A stretch of DNA of 36,902 bases, taken from Vulcanimicrobiota bacterium. GTDB taxonomy: Bacteria > Vulcanimicrobiota > Vulcanimicrobiia > Eremiobacterales > Eremiobacteraceae. Where the stretch lies: assembly GCA_019237415.1 (NCBI GenBank), contig JAFAHD010000048.1:1-36902 (forward strand). Direction: 5' to 3'. The notes below the pieces were generated by a model. The model ran no database searches, was not told where the DNA came from, and saw only the letters and a program-made list of their open reading frames with translations. Positions 10,989 to 19,869 of the stretch are shown piece by piece. Made by a program: the position numbers and the translations under genes. Within the stretch, counting starts at the first letter, position 1; each line of letters begins with the position of its first letter.

Positions 10989-11714
10989 ATGGAAAATCCA
11001 TTAGTAGCTTTCTATAATTTTCTCAACACCGGCGGATTCGCCATGTGGATCCTGCTGGTGATGTCGGTCGTTTCGATCGGCATCGTGTTCGAGCGGTTCT
11101 TCTTCTTCTCGCGGCAGCACTCGGATCCGACCCAGCTCCTCAAAGAGATCGGCGATCGCGTGTCGCGTGACGACATGAACGGAGCGATCGCGGTGTGCGA
11201 TCGCCACCACGGCATGTTGCCGAAGATCCTGCAGTTCGGTCTGTACCGGCACGAGAAGAGCCGCGCCGACATCAGCGACGCGTTGTCGATCGCGCTGCTC
11301 GAACAGCTCAACGCGCTCGAAGCCAACCTGTCGATCATCGGCACGGTCGCGGTCATCGCGCCGTTCGTCGGTCTGTTCGGCACGGTGCTCGGCATCATCC
11401 GCGCCTTCCAAGACATCGCGCTCAAGGGCAACTCGACGCCCGCGGTCGTCGCGGCCGGCGTCTCTGAAGCCTTGATCACGACCGCCGCCGGCCTGTTGGT
11501 CGCCGTCGTCGCCGTGGTGTTCTTCAACTACTTCAAGTCGCGCATCAAGGCGTACAACCAAGAGATGATCGTGGCCGCCAACAAGCTGGCCGAGATGCTG
11601 CACTTCCACAACACCGGTTCGCCGATCCCGACTGAGCTGTACAGCCCGGGCTCGCGGTCGGGCGCCAAGGCACCCTCAACCGCACCCCGGCCATCGGGTC
11701 CAGGCGGAGCGTAG
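10989..11714 (+). CDS. exbB: ExbB/TolQ-family proton channel subunit
   Basis: Three TM segments; LEANLSIIGTVAVIAPFVGLFGTVLGIIRAFQDIA...SEALITTAAGLLVAVVAVVFFNYF. Confidence 0.95.
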   Translation: MENPLVAFYNFLNTGGFAMWILLVMSVVSIGIVFERFFFFSRQHSDPTQLLKEIGDRVSRDDMNGAIAVCDRHHGMLPKILQFGLYRHEKSRADISDALSIALLEQLNALEANLSIIGTVAVIAPFVGLFGTVLGIIRAFQDIALKGNSTPAVVAAGVSEALITTAAGLLVAVVAVVFFNYFKSRIKAYNQEMIVAANKLAEMLHFHNTGSPIPTELYSPGSRSGAKAPSTAPRPSGPGGA

Positions 11715-11737
11715 AACCGGAACGACCGGATTCAGAC

Positions 11738-11757
11738 GGGCGGTCGCATGACCGCCC
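11738..11757 (+). other. Perfect 8-bp hairpin in the exbB-exbD intergenic region
   Basis: GGGCGGTC-GCAT-GACCGCCC; followed by a second pair CCCGGCGC (11756-11763)/GCGCCGGG (11788-11795). Confidence 0.55.
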
Positions 11758-11822
11758 CGGCGCGGCGCTCACGGTTGAACCCCGTCGGCGCCGGGCACGA
11801 CTGATAAGGCGAGAGTAAAAGT

Positions 11823-12260
11823 ATGGGACTGACATCCACCGCGCAAGACACCGAGGTCATGGCCGAGATCAACATCACGCCGTTCACGGACGTGCTGCTC
11901 GTCTTGTTGATCATCTTCATGATTTTGGCCGCGCTTGCGGCGCCGCCCGGCTTCCAAAAGGAATTGCCCAAGAAGAGCGATGCGCCGACCAAGATCAACC
12001 AGAACCAGCTGCACCATCAGATCGACGTCGAAGTTTCGGCGAACAATCGCGTTTTCATCGACGGCCGGCAGACGACCGACGAGCGGTTGTACGACGACAT
12101 GGCGGCCGCCGTGAAGTTCCACAAAGAGAACGCGAACCGGGGCTACCTCACCCACATCTCGCTCGTCGCCGACTCTGCGGCGAGCTATAACACGATCATC
12201 AAGATACTCGATGCGGCGCGCCAAGCCAATGACGACGACGTCGGCTTCGTGACGCAGTAA
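11823..12260 (+). CDS. exbD: ExbD/TolR biopolymer transport protein (paralogue 1)
   Basis: MAEINITPFTDVLLVLLIIFMILAALAAPPGFQKELP...YNTIIKILDAARQANDDDVGFVT. Confidence 0.95.
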   Translation: MGLTSTAQDTEVMAEINITPFTDVLLVLLIIFMILAALAAPPGFQKELPKKSDAPTKINQNQLHHQIDVEVSANNRVFIDGRQTTDERLYDDMAAAVKFHKENANRGYLTHISLVADSAASYNTIIKILDAARQANDDDVGFVTQ

Positions 12261-12275
12261 GGATACGCGCTAACC

Positions 12276-12767
12276 ATGTCGATGGTAGGATCGAACCCAG
12301 AAGAAGATGTCATGTCGACCATCAACATCACGCCCTTCACGGACGTGCTGTTGGTCTTGCTCATCATCTTCATGATCTTGACCTCGTTGTTGAAGCCGCC
12401 GCCGGTGCCGGAGGCGATCAACAAGCTCAAAGTCACCAATTCGCCGATCATTGTCATCGTCGGCCACGAACCGCCGGGCGACAAGTGCCCGTCGAGCGGC
12501 GGGAAGGACTGCGACACGGTGCAAGTGGGCGCCGAGATCATCTGGTCGACAGGCGAAGACGAGAACAAGATCTACGACCGTTTCAAGACCTACTATCAGC
12601 AGTTCAACGAGACGCAGCAAGACATCATCATCAAGGCGGCGCCGACCGCCCACTACGGCACGGTCCTTCGCGTGATGGCCGCGGCGAAAGATGCGGGCTT
12701 CAATCAGTTCAGCTTGGCGAACAAAGTGCGCGGTGGCGAGGACACCTCGACGTCCAATGGTCAGTAA
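12276..12767 (+). CDS. ExbD/TolR-family protein (divergent paralogue 2 with Cys-containing periplasmic insertion)
   Basis: MSTINITPFTDVLLVLLIIFMILTSLL then VIVGHEPPGDKCPSSGGKDCDTVQVGAEIIWSTGEDENK...IIIKAAPTAHYGTVLRVMAAAKDAG. Confidence 0.9.
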   Translation: MSMVGSNPEEDVMSTINITPFTDVLLVLLIIFMILTSLLKPPPVPEAINKLKVTNSPIIVIVGHEPPGDKCPSSGGKDCDTVQVGAEIIWSTGEDENKIYDRFKTYYQQFNETQQDIIIKAAPTAHYGTVLRVMAAAKDAGFNQFSLANKVRGGEDTSTSNGQ

Positions 12768-12800
12768 GCGTCCGGACGGGCAGAAAGGAAGCGACTAGAG

Positions 12801-13529
12801 TTGGCGACGACTCCGACCGCCCCAGCCCAGGGCAAACAACACATCACGCCGGCGCTCTTCACCAAGCGCGAAAAGTACGCGTTGATCTACCTTTCGATCG
12901 GCTTCATCGTGCTTTCGGCCGTCGGTCATTTCGTGCTCGGCGCCGCGGGCGAAAAGGTGTTCCCCCACTTCAAAGAAGAGGCGACGCCGCCGCCGCAAAA
13001 AGTCACCGTGCAGACGTTGATCAAGCCGCCGCCGACGCCCCACCCCACGCCGAAACCGACGCCGACGCCGCCACCGACCCCGACGCCGCCGCCGCTCAAG
13101 AACACGCCGCCGCCTGTGCATCTCAAGCTCAATGTCGTGCATACGCGCGACACAAATGGTACGGGGCCTGCTGAAGTCGCGTACACTCCGCCGGCTCACG
13201 GCAGTGAGAACGGCGTGCCGACCGCGGCGCCCGTCGTCGCGACGGAAGCGCCACGGCCGCAAGGACCGGTCAGTGTCACCGACGCGGACTTCCGGTACAA
13301 AGCGCCGCTTGAATACCCCGAGATGGCAAAAGAGCAGGGCATCCAGGGCACCGCGGTCGTGTTGGTCACGATATCCTCGAGCGGCTCGCTGGTGGCGGCG
13401 AAGATCTATCAATCCTCCGGTAGCGCACTGCTCGACAACGCCGCGCTCAAGGCAGCGCGCGCTTCGACCTTCAAGCCGCCCTCAGTGCAAAGCGACTACT
13501 TGATCGACTACGTCTTCCAACTTGAATAA
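12801..13529 (+). CDS. tonB: TonB-like energy transducer (TTG start)
   Basis: Single TM, Pro-rich linker PPPTPHPTPKPTPTPPPTPTPPP, C-terminal LEYPEMAKEQGIQGTAVVLVTISSSGSLVAAKIYQSSGSALLDNAALKAARASTFKPP. Confidence 0.92.
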   Translation: MATTPTAPAQGKQHITPALFTKREKYALIYLSIGFIVLSAVGHFVLGAAGEKVFPHFKEEATPPPQKVTVQTLIKPPPTPHPTPKPTPTPPPTPTPPPLKNTPPPVHLKLNVVHTRDTNGTGPAEVAYTPPAHGSENGVPTAAPVVATEAPRPQGPVSVTDADFRYKAPLEYPEMAKEQGIQGTAVVLVTISSSGSLVAAKIYQSSGSALLDNAALKAARASTFKPPSVQSDYLIDYVFQLE

Positions 13530-14384
13530 GTGAGCCTCTTCCAGGCTATCGTGCTCGGCGTCATCCAAGGTGTCGCCGAGCTTTTTCCTATCAGCAGCAC
13601 TGCGCACACGCTGCTCATCTCAACGCTGGCCGGCTGGACGCCGCCGAGCCTGCCGTTCGTCGCCATGTTACACCTGGGCACGTTCCTCGCAGTCCTGGCC
13701 TATTTCGCGCGTGACTTCTGGGAGATCGTGCGCGGACTTTTCACCGGCGTTACCGATCGCTGGGCGAAGCCACACGAGCGGCTCGCATTGCTCGTGCTGC
13801 TGGGGACGCTGCCGCTCGCCATCATTGGTGCGCTGCTCGAAAAGCGTCTCGATCCGCTGTATGCCAAACCGCTCGTCGCGGCCGTGTGCCTACTCATCAC
13901 GGGGTTGGTGCTGTTCGTGGTCGAGCGGTTGCCGCAGGGAACGGCGGACGCGGAGCACTTGTCGTGGATCAATGCGTTCTGGATCGGCCTGAGCCAAATC
14001 GCAGGCCTCGTGCCTGGGGGATCTCGGTCCGGCTTTTCGATCGCGGCGGGCTTGCTCGCCGGCCTGACGCGCGAGCAGGCGGCGCGCTTCTCGTTCCTAC
14101 TGGCCGGTCCGGCTATCTTGGGCGCAAGCCTGTTCGAGTTCCGGCGCATCGTGCATCCGCACCCGGGCGCAGCTCACGGGTTCGTGTCCGCAACCGCCGC
14201 TCCCGAGCCGACGCTGATCATCGCTGCCGGCTTCGCCGCCGCGCTGATCTCCGGGCTATTCGCGATCCGGTTCTTCATGCGCTACGTCGACCAGCACCGC
14301 TTGACCCCGTTCGCGATCTACTGCTGGGTCTTCGGCCTCGCGATGATCGCGCTGCTGCTGGCGCGAGGTCACGCCGCCGCGTAA
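13530..14384 (+). CDS. uppP: Undecaprenyl-diphosphatase (BacA/UppP family)
   Basis: LFQAIVLGVIQGVAELFPISSTAHTLLI...FWIGLSQIAGLVPGGSRSGFSIAAGLLAGLTREQAARFSFLLAGPAI. GTG start immediately after the tonB stop. Confidence 0.95.
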   Translation: MSLFQAIVLGVIQGVAELFPISSTAHTLLISTLAGWTPPSLPFVAMLHLGTFLAVLAYFARDFWEIVRGLFTGVTDRWAKPHERLALLVLLGTLPLAIIGALLEKRLDPLYAKPLVAAVCLLITGLVLFVVERLPQGTADAEHLSWINAFWIGLSQIAGLVPGGSRSGFSIAAGLLAGLTREQAARFSFLLAGPAILGASLFEFRRIVHPHPGAAHGFVSATAAPEPTLIIAAGFAAALISGLFAIRFFMRYVDQHRLTPFAIYCWVFGLAMIALLLARGHAAA

Positions 14385-14464
14385 CGGAGTCGGGACGGCG
14401 GGCCGATTGCGCCGCGAACCGTTTCGTACTATACTAACGAGTGGGCGGGAGCAAGGAGGCCTTT

Positions 14465-15181
14465 GTGGCTCCTACTGCTCGCGCGCCCGAATCCCTGACC
14501 AAGTTCTCCAAACGCGAACGCAAGTCGATCGTGCTCTTGTCGCTTGCGTTCATCGTCTTTTCTGCCTTGCTCCATGTCATCTTGGGCTCGCTCGGCACGG
14601 GCATCAAGCTTCCGCAACCACCACCGCTTATCCAGACGCCGGAGCCATTCACGATTAGTTTCGATCCGCCGAGCCCTTCGCCGCGACCCGAACCGACACC
14701 GACCCCGGCGCCCTCGAGGCACGAACCGCAGCGGCCCTCAACCGCGCGTCCAAACCCGCACGCGTCTGCGCCGCCAGTACGCGTGACGCCGCCGTCTGCC
14801 GCACCCGGTGGTGGCCGCGATCCCGGTCTAGGCCCACGCGTCGCGCCGTCGATAGGCCCGGGAGACGGCGACGGCACCACGCCGGCGCCGACCGAACAGC
14901 CGCAGCCGGTGTTCGCACCGTGCCGGATGATCCACAAAGTCGTGCCCGACTATCCGGAGGAACTGCGCAACGAAGGCATCCAGGGAACGGCGTCGGTCAT
15001 CGTGACGATCGCTCCAGATGGCTCGGTCCTCGCGGTGCGCATCGGACAGTCCTCGGGCAACGCCGTCCTCGATTCCTCTGCGCTCGCCGCGGCGCGCGCA
15101 AGCGCGTACGCGTGCCCGCAAGCGCAGGGCCGACCGGAAGCCGACCTCTACCAAGTGATCTACACCTTCTTGGTGGACTAG
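14465..15181 (+). CDS. TonB-like energy transducer (second paralogue; GTG start)
   Basis: FSKRERKSIVLLSLAFIVFSALLHVILG TM resembles the first TonB; PDYPEELRNEGIQGTASVIVTIAPDGSVLAVRIGQSSGNAVLDSSALAAARASAY. SD AAGGAGG precedes GTG 14465. Confidence 0.9.
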   Translation: MAPTARAPESLTKFSKRERKSIVLLSLAFIVFSALLHVILGSLGTGIKLPQPPPLIQTPEPFTISFDPPSPSPRPEPTPTPAPSRHEPQRPSTARPNPHASAPPVRVTPPSAAPGGGRDPGLGPRVAPSIGPGDGDGTTPAPTEQPQPVFAPCRMIHKVVPDYPEELRNEGIQGTASVIVTIAPDGSVLAVRIGQSSGNAVLDSSALAAARASAYACPQAQGRPEADLYQVIYTFLVD

Positions 15182-15190
15182 GAGGGCAGG

Positions 15191-15613
15191 ATGAGCATCG
15201 TGCATCGCATCGACGACGACGTGATGGCAGAGATCAACATCACCCCGTTCACGGACGTGCTGCTGGTCCTGCTCATCATCTTCATGATCCTGGCGGCCGT
15301 GATGGCGCCGCCAGGTTTTCAAAAGCGATTCGAACCGCCAAGCGCACAACCGCCGCCGCGGGCGCGATCGATCCATCAGATCGAGATCGACGTCTCGCGT
15401 ACGAACCGCGTGACGATCGACGGCGTCACCTGCTCGTCGGCGACGCTCTACGCGCTCGTCGCGCGGGCGGTCGCGTCGCACACCGGGCGGCCGGGCTACA
15501 CACGGCATATCGCGCTGCTCGCGGACAAGGACGCGAGCTATGACACGATCATCAAGATCCTGGATGCCGCGCGACAGGCCCACGACGACGATGTCGGGTT
15601 TGTGACCTACTGA
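15191..15613 (+). CDS. ExbD/TolR protein (paralogue 3, close to paralogue 1)
   Basis: MAEINITPFTDVLLVLLIIFMILAAVMAPPGFQKRFEPP...YDTIIKILDAARQAHDDDVGFVTY. Confidence 0.94.
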   Translation: MSIVHRIDDDVMAEINITPFTDVLLVLLIIFMILAAVMAPPGFQKRFEPPSAQPPPRARSIHQIEIDVSRTNRVTIDGVTCSSATLYALVARAVASHTGRPGYTRHIALLADKDASYDTIIKILDAARQAHDDDVGFVTY

Positions 15614-15853
15614 CAAGGCCCGTCGGCAGTCACGACCTCGGCGAGCTCGGGCATCGCAGGCCGGGCCTCCACGGCCCGCTCGGCGATGTCCGAGCCATGG
15701 TCGCCGGACCGTAATGCATCCAAGCGCTCCAGCGTCCCGGCGCGTGCGAAAGGAACGCGCGCGCGGCGGGTGGGAACTCATCGCGGCGTTTCCGAGTTAT
15801 AGCTCCAGATACCCGAGCACTTCTCTCGCGCTTCTAAAAGGAGGCTGTTCCTC

Positions 15854-16642
15854 GTGAGAAGATCGTTATCTGCGCTTGTCATCATGTGTTTGGCCAGCAT
15901 GTATATCGCGATCGCGCACACGCAAGCCGCACCGACATCCGACGTCGCGCTCGCGGGCACGCCGACGCCGTGCCCAGTCGGCAAAGTGTGCACGCCGGCA
16001 CCGACCCCGAAACCGAGCCCACCGTGCTTGCCGAGCATGCCGAACTGCGGCCCGTCGCCGCAGGGCACGCCGACGCCGTGCCACCCGACATCTTCGACGG
16101 TAGTGCCATGTCCGTCGCCGACGCACAATCCGAACGCGACGCCGACGCCATGCCGCCCCACTGCAGCCGGCCCGCCTTGTCCGTCTCCGACACCGTGCCA
16201 CACCGCGACCGGACTGCCGTGCAAGAATCTGCCTGACCTGACCGCGCTCCCGCCGGTTCGCATCGGCAATCCCGCGCACGCGCCGATTCCGGCGACGACG
16301 TGGGGAGGTGCGCTGTCGCTGACGGAGCTTGATGCGGTGACGAAGGCAAAGGGCATCTGCACCTTCGACATCTGGTACACCGACCGCAACATCGGCGCCG
16401 TGAATGCCGCCCCCGCGTGGAAGGACGTCATCAAGGTCGATGGCGTTCAGGTCAGCAATCCGGGTCCGATCGCGCCGCTCGCGCCGGGCGCCAACCGTCT
16501 TGTGATGGCCCAGGCGGTGCTTCGCGGCGGAGCGCACGTGCTGTCGCTTGACGTCAACCAGCCGCATGTCGTCACAGAATCGAACTATGCGAACAACCAC
16601 TTCCAGATCCGCTACACGCTCGTAGGCAACTGCGCGGACTAA
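15854..16642 (+). CDS. Secreted Cys/Pro/Thr-rich protein with CARDB-like C-terminal domain
   Basis: GTG start with SD AAAGGAGG; signal peptide; repeated TPTPC motifs; LPDLTALPPVRIGNP...ICTFDIWYTDRNIGAVNAAPAWKDVIKVDGVQV...VVTESNYANNHFQIRYTL resembles CARDB. Confidence 0.7.
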   Translation: MRRSLSALVIMCLASMYIAIAHTQAAPTSDVALAGTPTPCPVGKVCTPAPTPKPSPPCLPSMPNCGPSPQGTPTPCHPTSSTVVPCPSPTHNPNATPTPCRPTAAGPPCPSPTPCHTATGLPCKNLPDLTALPPVRIGNPAHAPIPATTWGGALSLTELDAVTKAKGICTFDIWYTDRNIGAVNAAPAWKDVIKVDGVQVSNPGPIAPLAPGANRLVMAQAVLRGGAHVLSLDVNQPHVVTESNYANNHFQIRYTLVGNCAD

Positions 16643-16674
16643 CCGCCACCGGCGACGAGCTCACAAAACGCACG

Positions 16675-16710
16675 ATCCCCGGGCCACCCGCCCGGGGATT
16701 TCATTTTTTT
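16675..16710 (+). terminator. Rho-independent terminator
   Basis: ATCCCCGGGC-CACCC-GCCCGGGGAT (10-bp perfect stem) followed by TTCATTTTTTT. Confidence 0.85.
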
Positions 16711-16729
16711 CGAGAAGTCGTATCGGACG

Positions 16730-17212
16730 ATGCCGGCCAAACTCACCCATGTCAGCTCAGATGGCTCCGTCCGCATGGTCGACGTCGGCGCCAAGGCGCC
16801 GACGCAGCGGCGTGCCGTCGCCGAGGCGTTCGTGCGCATGTCGCCGCGCGCTTTACGAGCGCTGCGCGCCGGCGCCGTCAAGAAAGGCGACGTGCTCACC
16901 ACCGCGCAGATCGCCGGGATCGCCGCCGCCAAGAGGACGTCGGACCTCATCCCGTTGTGCCATCCGCTCGCGCTCACACACGTCACGCTTGCCTTTGATG
17001 TGCGGCCACCGAGCCGCGTGCAGGTGCGGTGCGAAACCGCCTGCGTCGGCTCGACCGGCGTCGAGATGGAAGCGCTTACCGGAGCCGCCGTCGCAGCGCT
17101 CACCATCTACGATATGTGCAAGGCGCTCGACCGCGGGATGGCGATCGAGGGACTGCGATTGCTTGAGAAGAGCGGCGGCCGCAGCGGCGTCTTTCGGCGC
17201 AAGCGCCGGTGA
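16730..17212 (+). CDS. moaC: Cyclic pyranopterin monophosphate synthase
   Basis: LTHVSSDGSVRMVDVGAKAPTQRRAVAEAFVRMS...IAAAKRTSDLIPLCHPLALTHVTL...TGVEMEALTGAAVAALTIYDMCKALDRGM. Confidence 0.96.
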   Translation: MPAKLTHVSSDGSVRMVDVGAKAPTQRRAVAEAFVRMSPRALRALRAGAVKKGDVLTTAQIAGIAAAKRTSDLIPLCHPLALTHVTLAFDVRPPSRVQVRCETACVGSTGVEMEALTGAAVAALTIYDMCKALDRGMAIEGLRLLEKSGGRSGVFRRKRR

Positions 17213-17706
17213 GTTGGCGCGTCGCCCTTCTCGTGCTCTCGGACAAGGCGGCGCGCGGCGAGCGTCAGGACCGCTGTCTCGCGGCCATGCGCTCCGTATT
17301 GCCGTCGGGCTTCGATATCGTGAGCGAGCGGATCTTGCCCGACGACGCGCCGCTCATCGAAACGGCTCTGCGCGAGTTGTGCGACGGCGCCGCCGATCTC
17401 GTGCTCACGAGCGGTGGCACCGGCTTAGGCCCGCGCGACGTCACGCCGCAAGCCACGCGCGCCGTCGCGGAATATGAAGTACCGGGCATCGCCGAAGCGA
17501 TGCGCGCGGTGAGCATTGCACGAGTGCCAACCGCGATGCTCTCGCGCGCGATCGCCGCAGTTCGCAACGCCACGCTGATCGTCAATCTGCCGGGAAGTCC
17601 GAACGGCGCTCGCGAAACGCTGTCGGCGATCGCCGGCGTGCTGCCGCACGCGCTCGAACTGCTCACCGGCGCCGCCGGCGAGCACGCACCCCTCCAGGAG
17701 AACTGA
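17209..17706 (+). CDS. MogA/MoaB-family molybdenum cofactor protein
   Basis: VALLVLSDKAARGERQD...DLVLTSGGTGLGPRDVTPQATRAV...LIVNLPGSPNGARETLSAIAGVLPHALELLTG. Confidence 0.93.
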   Translation: MSWRVALLVLSDKAARGERQDRCLAAMRSVLPSGFDIVSERILPDDAPLIETALRELCDGAADLVLTSGGTGLGPRDVTPQATRAVAEYEVPGIAEAMRAVSIARVPTAMLSRAIAAVRNATLIVNLPGSPNGARETLSAIAGVLPHALELLTGAAGEHAPLQEN

Positions 17707-19040
17707 TGGATTTCGCGACCGCAGACCGAATCTTGTCGGCCGCGCAGAACGAGAGCGTGTCCCGCCGCTACCCCGGGCGCCTCGATCGCATGCGCGCGTT
17801 CCTTGCAGCGTTGGGCAATCCTGAACGCTCGTTCGCGAGCGTCCATGTCGGAGGGACTGCGGGCAAGGGATCGACAGCCTCGATGATCGCCGCTATCCTG
17901 ACCCACGCCGGCTATAAAGTCGGTCTGCACACCAAACCGCACTTGCGGTCGGTCACCGAGCGCGCCAGCATCGGCGGTGTGCACATCGCACCGGACCGTT
18001 TCGCCGAGGTCATGTCGACCCTGCTGCCTGCCATCGACGAGATGGAAGGCACGGAGTGGGGCAAGCCGTCGTACTTCGAATTGCTCGTCGCGCTGGCGCT
18101 GCGCTACTTCGCGCTGGAGCGCGTCGATATCGCGGTCGTCGAGGTCGGCATCGGCGGAACGCTCGACGGCACGAACGTCTTGGAGCCGCTCGCCAGCGTC
18201 CTCACCAACGTCGGCTTGGACCACACCGATGTGCTCGGGGACACGGTCGAGGCCATCGCGACCGACAAGGCTGGCATCATCAAGCGCGACACGCCGGTCA
18301 TCACCGCGGCCGACCATCCAGACGCGCAGCGCGTGATCGCACAGCGCGCCGAGCAGATGCACGCGCCGTTGCTGCGCGTGCGAGAGATCGCGAAGATCGA
18401 GCCACTGCCGGATGCAGCAGCCTACTCGCAGACGTTCGCCGTGGCCACGCCGCGCGCGCGGCACGAGATCACGATTCCGCTCATGGGCGAGTTCCAACTG
18501 ATCAACGCCGCGACGGCGATCGTCGCGCTCGAAGCGATCGGCGAGCGCTTCCCGACTAGGAGCGGAGACGTCAGTGGAGGCCTCTCCAGCCTCGCATTGC
18601 CGGGCAGGATGGAGTTCTACCCGTCGCGGCCCTCTCTGCTCTTCGACATCGCGCACAACCACGACAAAGCGGCCGCCCTCGCAGCCGCTCTCGCGCGCCA
18701 TTTTCCCGGCAAGCGCTTCGTGTTCGTCGTCGCGATCGCCGAAGGCAAGGACGCCGCCGCGATGATCGAGACGTGGTCGCAACTGCCGGTGCAGTTCATC
18801 TTCACGAGCTTCGATGTTTCGCACCGGGCAGCTGCGCAGCCGCGCAGCCTCGAGCTCATCGCGCAGTCGTTCGGCGCCGCGGCGCGAGCGGTCGCCGATC
18901 CGGTCGAAGCGCTATCCGTCGCCCGGCGCATCGCGGGCGGGGACGATCTCGTCGTCGTCACGGGCTCGACGTTCCTCGTCGGACTCCTCGGCGGCTGGTT
19001 CTTAGAAAACGCGGGAGCGCACGGGCATGCTCGAGTCTGA
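17706..19040 (+). CDS. folC: Folylpolyglutamate synthase/dihydrofolate synthase
   Basis: SVHVGGTAGKGSTASMIAAILTHAGYKVGLHTKPHLRSVTERASI...AVVEVGIGGTLDGTNVLEPLASVLTNVGLDHTDVLGDTVEAIATDKAGIIK. Confidence 0.95.
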   Translation: MDFATADRILSAAQNESVSRRYPGRLDRMRAFLAALGNPERSFASVHVGGTAGKGSTASMIAAILTHAGYKVGLHTKPHLRSVTERASIGGVHIAPDRFAEVMSTLLPAIDEMEGTEWGKPSYFELLVALALRYFALERVDIAVVEVGIGGTLDGTNVLEPLASVLTNVGLDHTDVLGDTVEAIATDKAGIIKRDTPVITAADHPDAQRVIAQRAEQMHAPLLRVREIAKIEPLPDAAAYSQTFAVATPRARHEITIPLMGEFQLINAATAIVALEAIGERFPTRSGDVSGGLSSLALPGRMEFYPSRPSLLFDIAHNHDKAAALAAALARHFPGKRFVFVVAIAEGKDAAAMIETWSQLPVQFIFTSFDVSHRAAAQPRSLELIAQSFGAAARAVADPVEALSVARRIAGGDDLVVVTGSTFLVGLLGGWFLENAGAHGHARV

Positions 19041-19869
19041 GCGGCGGTCGCGCACGCGTTCGCTGACGCTGCGCGGCCGGACACTCACGTGGGGCGAGCG
19101 CACGTATATCATGGGCATCGTCAATGCGACGCCCGACTCGTTCTCAGGTGACGGCGTCGCCGGCGACGTGGAGGCGGCGACAAAACGGGCGAAGCAGATG
19201 GTCGCGGACGGCGCGGATATGATCGACGTCGGCGGCGAATCCACGCGGCCAGGCCATACGCCGGTCGCCGAAGAGGAAGAAGCGGCGCGCGTCCTGCCGG
19301 TCATCGCAGCACTGCGAGCCGCGCTTCCGGTACCGATCTCCATCGATACATTCAAACCGAGCGTCGCGGCGCGCGCGCTGCAGCTCGGCGCTGACGTGAT
19401 CAACTGCGTGTGGGGAGCAATCCCTGGCATCACCGACGTCGCCGCGGCTGCGGACGCGCCGTTGGTGATCATGCACAACCGCGCGACCGCCGAGTATGCC
19501 GGCGACGTCGTCGAAGAGGTGATATCGTCGCTTGAGCGCGCGGTTCGTGACGCGCAGGCCGCGGGCGTCACCGCCGACAAGATCATCGTCGATCCGGGCA
19601 TCGGATTTGGCAAGACCGCGGAGCACAATCTCGAGATCTTGCGGCGCCTGCGCGAGGTATCCGTACGGCTTGCCTTCCCGTTGCTGCTCGGCACATCGCG
19701 CAAGTCGTTCATCGGTAAGGTCACCGGATTGCCGGTCAAGGAGCGGACGTTCGGGACCGCCGCATCGGTCGCGTTGTCGATCGCGGGAGGTGCCGACATC
19801 GTGCGCGTGCACGACGTCGCCGAGATGTCGGCGGTGGCGCGCGTCGCCGATGCGATCTGCCGTGGCTGA
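19027..19869 (+). CDS. folP: Dihydropteroate synthase
   Basis: YIMGIVNATPDSFSGDG...ADMIDVGGESTRPGHTPV...DPGIGFGKTAEHNLEILRRL...PLLLGTSRKSFIG. Confidence 0.96.
   Translation: MLESERRSRTRSLTLRGRTLTWGERTYIMGIVNATPDSFSGDGVAGDVEAATKRAKQMVADGADMIDVGGESTRPGHTPVAEEEEAARVLPVIAALRAALPVPISIDTFKPSVAARALQLGADVINCVWGAIPGITDVAAAADAPLVIMHNRATAEYAGDVVEEVISSLERAVRDAQAAGVTADKIIVDPGIGFGKTAEHNLEILRRLREVSVRLAFPLLLGTSRKSFIGKVTGLPVKERTFGTAASVALSIAGGADIVRVHDVAEMSAVARVADAICRG

Noticed and set aside
17265-18824. 519-aa minus-strand ORF opposite mogA/folC
   Set aside because: Shadow ORF; plus-strand genes are unambiguous.
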